Shown one piece after another: positions 30,567-40,235 of a stretch of DNA of 64,000 bases. Every line of letters begins with the position of its first letter. The first letter of the stretch is position 1. The position numbers and the translations under genes were made by a program. The DNA is from Ascoidea asiatica. Its lineage: Eukaryota; Ascomycota; Saccharomycetes; Ascoideales; Ascoideaceae. The notes beneath the pieces are model-generated. The model searched no databases. It was not told the origin of the DNA and worked only from the letters and a program-made list of their open reading frames with translations. The stretch is taken from the NCBI GenBank assembly GCA_001600695.1, contig BCKQ01000013.1, forward strand, positions 62,001 to 126,000, read 5' to 3'.

Positions 30567-33500
30567 ATGAATAAAGATCAAAAGTTCTATAAAAGGAGAG
30601 TTTTAATAATTGGTGATGAAAATATTGGTAAATCCTCATTTGTTTCAAGATTAAAAAATGAACCTTTTTTAGATTTTAAAAGAGAAAATAATAACATTGA
30701 TAATAATAATTTATCATATAAAATAGAAAAATCAGTTTATGATTTTCAATTAAATGAGAATAAAGTAATCACAATTGAATTTAATATTTTGAATATTTTT
30801 AATATTCAAGCTATTCATAATATTAACAAGAATGAAAATAATGATAATATTAATTATAAATTAAAACTTTTAAATGATTTGAATAATGATTTATTACAGC
30901 CAAATTTAATTTATTGTTGTTTTTCAATTGATGATATTAATTCTTTAAATAATTTAAAAAATGTATATTTTTTAAATTTATTTCAAAATTTAAAAATCTT
31001 CAATTCTTCCATAAATTCTAATAATAATATTCCAATAATATTAATTGGTTTAATAAATGATTCAAAAAATAATGAAATTTATTTAAATTCAAAAAGAGGT
31101 CAATCTAATGTTTATAATAGTTATAATTATAATTCAAATTTAGTTTCAAATGATCAAATTAAAACTTTCATAAATAATATAAATGATAATAAAAATCTAA
31201 GAATTTTAAAATATTTTGAAGCCTCTTCTTTTTTAAATCAATTCAATTATATTCCTTTTTTCAAAATTTTATCATTTTCAATTAATTATATCTTTTCAAT
31301 AAAATCCTCAAGTTTTCAATTATTAAAAGATAATTTATTCTATTATTTAAAATTTTTATCCTATAATATAAATTATTTCTCAATTGATTTAAAAGAAAAT
31401 TTCTTAAATTTTAAAAATTCAAATTCAAATTCAAATAAAATTATTTTTTATTTCTCTTATAATATTTCAAATAATCATTTAGATAATTTTAATAATTTTT
31501 TATATGATTTTTTCAATTCCTTTAATCAAATTAATTCAAATTTAATTCAGTTCTTAAACAATATTGATATAAATTTAAACTTATTCGATTTTTTAAATTT
31601 TTTAAATATTTATTTATCTTTAAATGAATCAGATACTAATTCAATTCTAAATTTATTAAAACAATTTTTTCATTCAAATGTTAATATTCAAATATATCTA
31701 GAAATTTTAAACAAATTCAATTCAAATATTTTTGGAAATATTAATGATCTAAATAATTTAAATGATTTGAATATTCAAAATATTTTAAATTTAGATTTTT
31801 TCAAAGCTTGGGAATTAAATTTATTGAAAAAAAAACTGAATTCAAAAATCTTTAAATTTGATCATTCTTTATTTCAAGATATAATTAATGGTAATATATT
31901 TTCAAAATTTATCATTAATCAACTATATACTTTAAATAAGTTTATTAAAAACAACAGTAGTTCCTCCTCAATTGATCCAAATATCATTCAGGTTATAGGG
32001 GATTTACAATCAAATTTATTAAATATCAATAAAAATTTAAAAATTTTTATCATTCAAACAAAATCAAAAAAAATTAAAAATTTAATAAATTTTAATAAAT
32101 TGAATTTATCAATTTCAGAGTATTATCCAAATTTCAATGAACTTTCAATCGATGAAAATGAAAATAATATTGAATCTGAAGAAGAAAAAGAGAAAAGTTT
32201 TTTTATAAATAATGATGAAATTATTTTTAAAAAGTTTTATTCAATTGAACTAATTGATTATGATTCAAAAACAACTGAAAATAATAAATATTTTAAAAAA
32301 ATTGTAATTTTATTTAATAAATTTTTTTTAATTGTTCAATTGAATTTCAATGAAAATAATTTTTTATTAATTGAAAATTCTTTTAAATTCGATTATTTAA
32401 ATTCAAATTCTATTAATGATTTGATTATATTTAATTTCACAAATTATTATATAATTATTGATTTTAAAGAATTTATCAAAATTATACCAAATTTAAGTTT
32501 TGAAAATTATAAAGAAAAGAAAAATAAACTAAATTTTAAAAATTATATTCAAAAATTATTATTATTTCAATTTGATAATGAAAATATTGGAATTTCATTT
32601 AGAATTAAAACTTTTAAATTAATTTATTCTTTAAATAAAAATTTATATATTAATAATAAAGATAAAAATATTGAATGTTCAAAAAAATATATAATTAAAG
32701 AAAATTTAATAAATTTTGAAGAAATTAATTATTATAAAAATTTAATTTTTGAATTATTTGAATTAATTAATAATTATAGTACATCATATTTAATTGATTA
32801 TATAATTGAGGAAAAATTCATTAAAAAATTAAATTCAAATGATTTAAATTATTTAGGATGGAAAAATTTTTGGGAAATTAGTAATGAAGATAAAAAACTT
32901 TTTAAAGGTAATGAATTTGATAAAAATTCAACAATTTTTACATTAATTAAAAATCAAATTTTATTTATAAAAAATATTGAAAATTTCATTAAATTTGGTG
33001 ATTTATTTTTAAAATATTGTGATGAAAATAAAATCAATAGTAATAATTCAATTAAAGTTTATAAAGACTGTTTTGAGAATTATAAAATTATTTATGATAA
33101 TCATTTTTATATGATTGTTAAACCATTAATTGAAAGTTTAATTAAAAATGGACCAATAATTTATAAAGAATATTTAGAATTATTTGATAAATATTTTAAA
33201 GAAGCAACAAAATTTTGGCTAAAATTTCTTAAAAATTATACAAATTTTATAATATTATTTGATATTGGAAATATTTTAAAGAAAAATAAATTTAAAAAAA
33301 ATTATATGATGAAGGAAATTATTGAATGGTTAAATTTTTTAAAAAGGAATGAAAAAAAAGAAGATAAAAAAAAAGAAATTTTAATTAGAAAAGTTTTATC
33401 ATCACCATTCAATTATTCATTTTATAATTTAAATACAATGAGATCATTAGTTAATTATTATATTAAAGAAGAAAAACCTAATATTTCTATAATTAATTAT

Positions 33501-34247
33501 TGTATAAAAGTGAGTAATGAATCAAATGAATTTAATGATATTTGTAATTTTAGTTTTGGAATTTATAAAATTCAAGCATTAAAGAATATAATTAAAATTA
33601 AAGAAAATCTTAATATTAAGATAAATTTTAATGATATCAATAATAATATTGAAAATATAATTTTTGGATATTGTAAAATTAATAATAAAGAAAGTATTAA
33701 TAATAATAGTATTAAAAGAAAGAATGGAATACTTGTTGGATTTAAAAAACAATTAAGTATTAGAATAAATGAACAATTTGATAAAATTGATAAAATTGAA
33801 GATTTTGAAGATACAAATAGTTTAAAAAGTTCAAAGAGTTGTAATAATGGTATTAATTATTTTAATAAGAAAAGTAATGGTAACTTAATAAATGAAGAAT
33901 ATTGTGAAGAAGATATTGGATATAATAAAGAATTTAATTGTCCAATAATTATAATATTATTAACAAAAAGTATTTTGATTACAAAAATATTATTTGATAA
34001 ATTATTAATTGTTAGAAATTCAATAAAAATTGAAGATGTTAAATTTAAAGAATTTGAAAAATGTGAAGAAAATATTAATAATTGTGATAATGAATTTGAT
34101 AAAGTGAATTTAACAAAAGTTCGAATTAGTGAAAAATTTGAAAATTATGATAATGAAATTTACTTAATTCAAAATTTTAAAGATGAATTAAAGAATCCTT
34201 TAGTGAAATTAAGAGAAAAATATAAAGATTCGAAGGAAAGTGAATGA
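30567..34247 (+). CDS. Predicted multidomain protein: degenerate Rho-like GTPase domain plus RhoGEF (DH)-like domain
   Basis: The 1226-aa protein opens with a Ras-fold-like domain: P-loop GDENIGKSS (16-24), a FSIDDINSLNNLKNVYF segment, IPIILIGLINDS at the G4 position, and EASSF at G5. The DxxG switch II motif is missing, so GTP hydrolysis is doubtful. Residues about 715-965 follow the pattern of a Dbl-homology domain: YYKNLIFELFELINNYSTSYLIDYI as the first helix, FIKNIENFIKFGDLFLKYC, then YKEYLELFDKYFKEATKFW, then LSSPFNYSFYNLNTMRSLVNYY. A PH-like tail may follow. Such proteins activate Rho or Cdc42 GTPases. The rest is Asn-rich. Both domain calls are by eye. Miro/GEM1 was considered but there is no EF-hand or C-terminal membrane anchor. 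Confidence 0.72.
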   Translation: MNKDQKFYKRRVLIIGDENIGKSSFVSRLKNEPFLDFKRENNNIDNNNLSYKIEKSVYDFQLNENKVITIEFNILNIFNIQAIHNINKNENNDNINYKLKLLNDLNNDLLQPNLIYCCFSIDDINSLNNLKNVYFLNLFQNLKIFNSSINSNNNIPIILIGLINDSKNNEIYLNSKRGQSNVYNSYNYNSNLVSNDQIKTFINNINDNKNLRILKYFEASSFLNQFNYIPFFKILSFSINYIFSIKSSSFQLLKDNLFYYLKFLSYNINYFSIDLKENFLNFKNSNSNSNKIIFYFSYNISNNHLDNFNNFLYDFFNSFNQINSNLIQFLNNIDINLNLFDFLNFLNIYLSLNESDTNSILNLLKQFFHSNVNIQIYLEILNKFNSNIFGNINDLNNLNDLNIQNILNLDFFKAWELNLLKKKLNSKIFKFDHSLFQDIINGNIFSKFIINQLYTLNKFIKNNSSSSSIDPNIIQVIGDLQSNLLNINKNLKIFIIQTKSKKIKNLINFNKLNLSISEYYPNFNELSIDENENNIESEEEKEKSFFINNDEIIFKKFYSIELIDYDSKTTENNKYFKKIVILFNKFFLIVQLNFNENNFLLIENSFKFDYLNSNSINDLIIFNFTNYYIIIDFKEFIKIIPNLSFENYKEKKNKLNFKNYIQKLLLFQFDNENIGISFRIKTFKLIYSLNKNLYINNKDKNIECSKKYIIKENLINFEEINYYKNLIFELFELINNYSTSYLIDYIIEEKFIKKLNSNDLNYLGWKNFWEISNEDKKLFKGNEFDKNSTIFTLIKNQILFIKNIENFIKFGDLFLKYCDENKINSNNSIKVYKDCFENYKIIYDNHFYMIVKPLIESLIKNGPIIYKEYLELFDKYFKEATKFWLKFLKNYTNFIILFDIGNILKKNKFKKNYMMKEIIEWLNFLKRNEKKEDKKKEILIRKVLSSPFNYSFYNLNTMRSLVNYYIKEEKPNISIINYCIKVSNESNEFNDICNFSFGIYKIQALKNIIKIKENLNIKINFNDINNNIENIIFGYCKINNKESINNNSIKRKNGILVGFKKQLSIRINEQFDKIDKIEDFEDTNSLKSSKSCNNGINYFNKKSNGNLINEEYCEEDIGYNKEFNCPIIIILLTKSILITKILFDKLLIVRNSIKIEDVKFKEFEKCEENINNCDNEFDKVNLTKVRISEKFENYDNEIYLIQNFKDELKNPLVKLREKYKDSKESE

Positions 34248-36285
34248 ATTAATGAATGAGTGAATAAATAAATAAATAAATAAATCAGCTAATTGACTAA
34301 TCGGGGAATCGAATGAAATATTTTAATAAACCGCACGTGATGTTTTCTTTTTAGGGAAAAAATCACAAGGATTAGAAAATAGACGACAAAAGGGTGGGTA
34401 GTAACATTTAAGTGCTTTAATATACAGTAAAGTACGTTAACGGTAACGTTAAAACTAACGTCGATAGCAACGGTGATAGCAACGGTAATAATAATGGTGT
34501 TAGCAACGTTGCTAAAAAAGTTAACGGGAGTTGAATTGCTACTAGGGAGACCAATCACAGAGTCAAGTGAAATTTGAGTAAAAAAGCTACTGTGGCTAGA
34601 GTTACGCTGAATTTCTTTTTGAGCACCTGAAATTAGCCAGGATTCGGTAGATTCAACGTTTTTATTTGCGTTTACGTTACTCAAGTTAATTATTTTATCC
34701 TATTTTTGATTTTCTTGCTAACGGTGACGTCTGCCAATTTTAAACGGTAATTTCTGATTGCACAAGAAAGTGAGTGATTAACGTTTAATTAAATAAAAAT
34801 TATTAATTAAATTCAAAATCAATTGAAAATGAATTAAATTAATTAAATTAGTTAGCCCTATTAATTAATTGAGTGACTAAACTAGAGCAAGTGATTGAGG
34901 TGCTGTAGTTAATTAATAACTGTTGGAAAACCGTTAGACGATTGAGAAGCAATCAAGTAGACTGGTCTAAGCCAAGCTAACGGTGGAACTCTTTGAAAAG
35001 TTCGAATTGAAAGATGTATTCCATGGTATTTTTTGTAGTGTTGGTGTATGATGTTCTTCTATTGTTGCTGAAATTAAGAACTGGATCAGTATCGTAGTTT
35101 GAATATGGATGATCTCAATGGAGGAAATATACTGGCCAGTGTAACAGGGGTAAATTGAGATAAAGCAAACAAGCAAGCAAAGCCAGAAGACAAAACACAA
35201 AAGACAAAACACAATAGTAAAAAGAGAGCATTTTTTCCTTGATAAATGTAGATTGTGTGGTGAGTTTTGCGGGCGGAAGAGCGGGCAGAGTCCCAATATG
35301 AGCGGGTGCTTCCAGACCCCCCTTTGCAGCGGGCTGCAGGGCTTCCAGAATCCTTTTTGCAAACCGAGCCAATCCGCTGTCCTCCCTGCTTAAAAAAAAA
35401 ACGCTTCTACACGCCGCAGTGCTGCCGAAGGGTGTGCACCAGCATTTTGAATGTCAAGGTTGCCAGGAAATCCGTTCACGTGCCGCTATCCGGTGTCCTT
35501 TCTGCTCCATCGAAGCAAGCCAGTCTCGTTTTTGCAGGGCTAGCGCCAAAAAGAAATGGAAAACTGCAGAAACAGCAGCACAAGCAGCAAAAGCAACAGC
35601 TCAAGAAGATTTCCAACGACGAAGACTGAAAGATAATCAAAAAGACGAAGAAAGAGCAGCAGTTGTTCATCCAAGTTATTTCACTTGAACTTCAACGTTA
35701 CCAAACACCACTTCGAAATACCACTCAAAACTACCACTTTTTTCACTTATTTCACTGATTTCGCATATTTCACTTATTATTTTGATTATTATTTAAAATA
35801 ATTTATATTTTTTTATCAGTGCCTGGGCCTGGAACTGGAACTGGAAGTGAGTGTGTATCAATTTAGTCCTTTTTTGTCCATAGTGAAAACTGAAAATCTG
35901 TTTTTCTGCTGTAAAATTTCTAATTTCCAATTTCCAAATTTTGATTTCTAATTTTTTATTCTTATTCTTATTTTTATTCTATTTCTCTGTTTCTTTATTC
36001 TTATTTTCTATTATTCTTAATACTTATTAGCTATTCAATTTCCATTTATCATTTACTTCTTCCTTATTCTTATTGTTAACCTGAAATTTATACTCAACTT
36101 CAAATATTTATATCATATCTATCATATTTTATTATATTATATCATATCATATCATATTATATTATATTATATTACATACAATATATTATTATTCTCATTT
36201 ATTCTTTATATCCTATAATCATTATATCCTTTAATTATTATCTTATAATATAATATTCATTTCTAATAAGTCAATCAATTTAAAA
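34248..36285. other. Two-kb intergenic region with GC-rich island
   Basis: It contains repeats of an AGCAACGGT/TAACGTT type at 34435-34520, and an AT-rich stretch with TTAATTAA-like repeats near 34780-34860. A markedly GC-rich island at about 35265-35560 carries overlapping open frames that begin only at TTG or GTG. One of them encodes a CX2C-X10-CX2C pattern. From 35700 to 36285 the sequence is AT-rich leader of PDE2 with TATCA repeats. No ATG-initiated gene could be supported. Confidence 0.5.
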
Positions 36286-39200
36286 ATGCCAATAAAAAAA
36301 TCAATTAGAAAGAATATCAAAAATATCAATAATAATAATAATAATATAAATGCAAATACCAATGGAAGTACAAATCTCAATGGAAATATGATTCATAATA
36401 ACAATAATAATAATAATAATAATAATAATAATCTCACTAATGGTAATATAAATCCAATTTCAAATTCAAATCCAAATACAATTAATAATAATATTCATTC
36501 AAATGGTAATTCAAATTCTCCTCGAAATAGAAATATAATCGGAAATGATTATATTCATTCAAATGGAAAAATAGATTATAATTTACCAAATGATAATATA
36601 TTCAATAACAATAACAATAATAACAATAGTCTCAAGAGTAATTCAAGTAATCCAAGTACTTCAAATACAAATCAAACTCAGATTTCTTCAATCAATAAAG
36701 ATGATCATTTCAAATATAATTTTAAAATTTTCTACCTAGATCTTTCAAAAAATCAATCAAATATAATTTTACAAAAAAAATTAGAAAAAATTAAACTAAA
36801 TTTAAAATCAAATAATATTTCTTATCATAATAATTTAAAATCTTTAACAATTAATTTAATTCAATTATCAAAATTAGAAAATGATTTAAATTATCCAACT
36901 GTAATTTTAATAGATTTTCAAAATTCTAATTCTTTAAAAATTTTAGATAATCCATTTTATTTAAATAAAGATTTTAATACTTTTAAAATTTATAAAAATT
37001 TAAATGACTTATCAAATTCTTTTAATGATATTTTAATGTTTTTAAATATGTTATTTTATCATTTAAATTTAATTATAACTTCAATTAATGAATTCATTTA
37101 TAATGATTTAAATGATTCAATTTTAAAAAAAAACTTCTCAAATTTATTATCTGATATTTTATTAGCTTCTGATTTTTTCCTAAAAAATAGAATTAAAAGA
37201 ATGAAAACTTTAGTTGGTTTAAATACTTGTGAAAATAATATAACTTTTAATTTCAATAATCTTATAAATAAAAATTGTTGTGGTAATTCATCTTATGTTC
37301 ATTTTTATCATAATAAATTAAATAATAATAATTTAAAAAATTTAACTTCTACACCTTCTGAATTAAACTCAATTTATTCATATCCACCTTATAATATAAT
37401 TTCATTTCCAAATTATCTAAGATCAATGAGTTCAAATTTATCAATGATTTTTCAAACAAATTCAACTTCAAATTTATTCAATTTAAACTCTTCTTTAATT
37501 TTCAAACAAAGATTTTTAAATTTCTTAGATTTAATTATAAAATCAATTGATTTTGATACAATTTTAAATATATCTCCAAATAGAAAATTTTTTATAAAAG
37601 AATTTTGTGTAGATTCTTGGTATTTTCCTTCTCATGATTTAAATTATGATGAATTAATTTATACTGCATATATAATTTTAAAAAAATGTTGTATAGAAAT
37701 TAAATTAAAATATTCAAATATAAAATATTCAAATTATATTTTACCTTCTGATAATAAATTATTAATATTTATATTTGCAATTAAAAATTCATATAATTCT
37801 GGTAATAAATTTCATAATTTTAGACATGCTGTTGATGTTTTACAAGCAACTTATTATTTTATTTTAAAATTAGGTTTCTTAAAAACAGATTCTTTAATCT
37901 ATAAAAAAATTATGAAACATAACTTACTTTATAATAATAATAATAATAATAATAATAACTCTAAAGATGATGATAATGATGATGATATAATTTTAAAACA
38001 AAAAAAGAAATCAATAACAGAAATTGTTCAAAATGAATCAATGAATAATTCAGATAAAATTGGAGAAGAATTAAATCCATTAATTGAATATACAAATTAT
38101 CTTAATAATCCAGAAAGTTATGTAAAAGAGTTATATGGAAATTTTCAAAATAGTAAAGAAGAAGAAAAAAATTTAAAAAATAATAATGTTGAGAATATTA
38201 TGAAACCATTTGAAATATTATGTTTATTATTAGCAGCAATTGGTCATGATTGTGGACATCCAGGTTTAACAAATGGATTTTTAATTAAACATAAATCACC
38301 ATTATCAATAATATTTAATAATCAATCAGTTTTAGAAAATTATCATTATATAATGTTTGAAAAAATTTTAGAAAATCTTTGGTATGATGATGAAATATTA
38401 AAGTTTGCAAAAAATGAAGATAATAATAATGATAATGATAATGATATTGATATAAACATTGAAGAAAATATTATAACAAAAGATTTAAAAGGTTTAATAA
38501 CAGAAAGTATATTGGCAACAGATATGGCAAAACATTCAGAATATATTGATAAAATTAAACTGTTTAAGAAATTAAATGATAAAAATAAAAATAAGAATAA
38601 AAAGAGTAATTCAAGTAATTCAAGTAATTCAAGTAATTCAAAAAGTTCGAAAAGTTCAAAAGAAACAAATGAATTAAATGATAAAAAGATTGGTTTGAAT
38701 TTATCATCTAAATTATTAAGTTCATTATTAATAAAATGTGCAGATATTTCAAATGTTACAAGACCATTAACATTATCAACACAATGGGGTATAACATTAA
38801 GTAAAGAATTTGAAGAAATTTCAAAATTAGAGAAAATTTTAGAATTAAATAATAAATTTAAAAAACTTGTATTTACAAGTAAAATTAATACAGAAAATGT
38901 TAAAAATATTGATTCATATATTTTAAAAAATTTTAGTAAAGAAGAATTAGAATTAATTTCATTTGAAAATATTAATGAAGATGATGAAAAAGATTTTAAG
39001 AAAAATGGATTATATGAATCAAATTATAATAATGGTTCCAATAGTCATAATAATAATAATAATAATAATAGTAATAATAATAATAATAGATTGAATTTCA
39101 TTTCATGTTTACAGAAAAATCCTGAATTATTTAAAAGTCAAACATTTTTCATAGAAACATTTGCATCAGAATTATTCAAAAGTATTAAAGAAATATTACC

Positions 39201-39336
39201 AAGTTTAAAATTTTGTGAAGATATTGTTGAGAAAAATGTTGAATTTTGGAATAAGGTTAAAATTGATTATGAAAAAAATAATAGTAAAGAATTAATGACA
39301 TTAGATGAAATTTTAACATTTAGAAGAGTTTATTGA
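36286..39336 (+). CDS. PDE2: High-affinity cAMP phosphodiesterase (class I PDE, PDE2-like)
   Basis: The 1016-aa enzyme hydrolyses cAMP to AMP and so lowers PKA signalling. Class I PDE metal-binding residues are in order: HNFRHAVDV (H510, H514), the signature GHDCGHPGLTN with H654-D655 and H658, and the second metal Asp in KCADISNVTRPL (D820). ESILATDMAKHSEY supplies another conserved His segment. It is roughly twice as long as S. cerevisiae Pde2 (526 aa). The extra length is an N-terminal Asn-rich region of about 140 residues and several Asn/Ser/Lys insertions between catalytic helices. The start is the first ATG after an AT-rich leader. It lies in the potentially invertible 19-kb segment. 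Confidence 0.93.
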   Translation: MPIKKSIRKNIKNINNNNNNINANTNGSTNLNGNMIHNNNNNNNNNNNNLTNGNINPISNSNPNTINNNIHSNGNSNSPRNRNIIGNDYIHSNGKIDYNLPNDNIFNNNNNNNNSLKSNSSNPSTSNTNQTQISSINKDDHFKYNFKIFYLDLSKNQSNIILQKKLEKIKLNLKSNNISYHNNLKSLTINLIQLSKLENDLNYPTVILIDFQNSNSLKILDNPFYLNKDFNTFKIYKNLNDLSNSFNDILMFLNMLFYHLNLIITSINEFIYNDLNDSILKKNFSNLLSDILLASDFFLKNRIKRMKTLVGLNTCENNITFNFNNLINKNCCGNSSYVHFYHNKLNNNNLKNLTSTPSELNSIYSYPPYNIISFPNYLRSMSSNLSMIFQTNSTSNLFNLNSSLIFKQRFLNFLDLIIKSIDFDTILNISPNRKFFIKEFCVDSWYFPSHDLNYDELIYTAYIILKKCCIEIKLKYSNIKYSNYILPSDNKLLIFIFAIKNSYNSGNKFHNFRHAVDVLQATYYFILKLGFLKTDSLIYKKIMKHNLLYNNNNNNNNNSKDDDNDDDIILKQKKKSITEIVQNESMNNSDKIGEELNPLIEYTNYLNNPESYVKELYGNFQNSKEEEKNLKNNNVENIMKPFEILCLLLAAIGHDCGHPGLTNGFLIKHKSPLSIIFNNQSVLENYHYIMFEKILENLWYDDEILKFAKNEDNNNDNDNDIDINIEENIITKDLKGLITESILATDMAKHSEYIDKIKLFKKLNDKNKNKNKKSNSSNSSNSSNSKSSKSSKETNELNDKKIGLNLSSKLLSSLLIKCADISNVTRPLTLSTQWGITLSKEFEEISKLEKILELNNKFKKLVFTSKINTENVKNIDSYILKNFSKEELELISFENINEDDEKDFKKNGLYESNYNNGSNSHNNNNNNNSNNNNNRLNFISCLQKNPELFKSQTFFIETFASELFKSIKEILPSLKFCEDIVEKNVEFWNKVKIDYEKNNSKELMTLDEILTFRRVY

Positions 39337-40235
39337 TTGAATCAATAAATAACAAATCATTTTTTTTGGTTCTTCTTCCTTTTTTTTTCTGTTCAGTTTT
39401 TAAAAAGTGTGTTAGTTTTAGTTTTAGTTTTAGTTTTAATTTTTGTTTGTTAATGATTTGTTTTAGTAATTGTAATGTTATTTTAGCTGAAATGAATAAA
39501 AGAAGAAAGAAAAGGAAGAAACTATAGAGAAGTGTCTAAGGATATTGGGTATTGTTTTCTTGTTGTCTGGTTTATTTCATTCTATTTCTTATTCTCTCTT
39601 TCTTATTCTTCTTTTATTCTTCTTTTATTCTCTTTCTTATACAGTATATTTTGTATTTTTGTATTAATATATTAAAATGGTTTGTAATATAAAATTGGCC
39701 ATTCTCGGAATCGAACCATTTCCTTAAAATCACCAGAAATTCGTCAAATTCTAAAAAATCACTAAATTTGAAAATCCCACGGTTAAAAACTTGTTTTGAA
39801 TGAAAAAGTGAGTTTAAAGAAAAGGGTAATTATCACATGACCATAATACATCATGTGACCACTAACATCATGTGATATTACTATATTACATGACCTGGTC
39901 ACTCCTTGACGTCGCTTTCCTATCACATGACCATGCCCCAGAGAACAATCACAGAACAAAAAAGCACTTGCACGAATTTTCTGGGCGATTTCGATTTTCG
40001 AAACTTCTTTTGGTTTTGGTTTTGATTCTGATTTTGATTTTGATTTTGATCCATTTCTGTTAATCTTTCTGTTTAAGACTTTTCAAAATCTAAATTTGCT
40101 TCTTATTATTATTTATGAACAAGAAATAATCAATAACCAACAAGAATTAAGAAATAACTAAATAAGAAATATTTCTAATAAATACTTCAATATATCCCTG
40201 TGCTCTTTTGTAAAAATTATTTTCCATAATCTCAG
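39337..40235. other. Intergenic region between PDE2 and the HAL3-type gene
   Basis: It includes TTTTAG and GATTTT-type simple repeats (about 39414-39440 and 40010-40050), a tRNA-like fragment at 39697-39719 and a dense cluster of TCACATGA/TCATGTGA sites at 39833-39930. A TGACGTCG (CRE-like) lies near 39907. No gene is supported. Confidence 0.6.
39833..39930. promoter_or_regulatory. Cluster of five CACATG/CATGTG-type motifs upstream of the HAL3-type gene
   Basis: TCACATGA at 39833, TCATGTGACC at 39851, TCATGTGA at 39868, TACATGACC near 39887 and TCACATGA at 39923. They lie within 98 bp, about 300-400 bp upstream of the ATG at 40236. The core resembles bHLH sites of the Ino2/Ino4 (CATGTGA) or Cbf1 (TCACGTG) kind. 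Which factor binds is inference. Confidence 0.5.

Noticed and set aside
34289-34684. 131-codon minus-strand open frame
   Set aside because: It starts with TTG, has no internal Met, and its composition follows the local AACGTT repeats.
36120-36180. Possible CRISPR-like or satellite array (TATCA/TATAT repeats)
   Set aside because: Simple AT microsatellite with no spacer structure, and CRISPR is not expected in a yeast nucleus.
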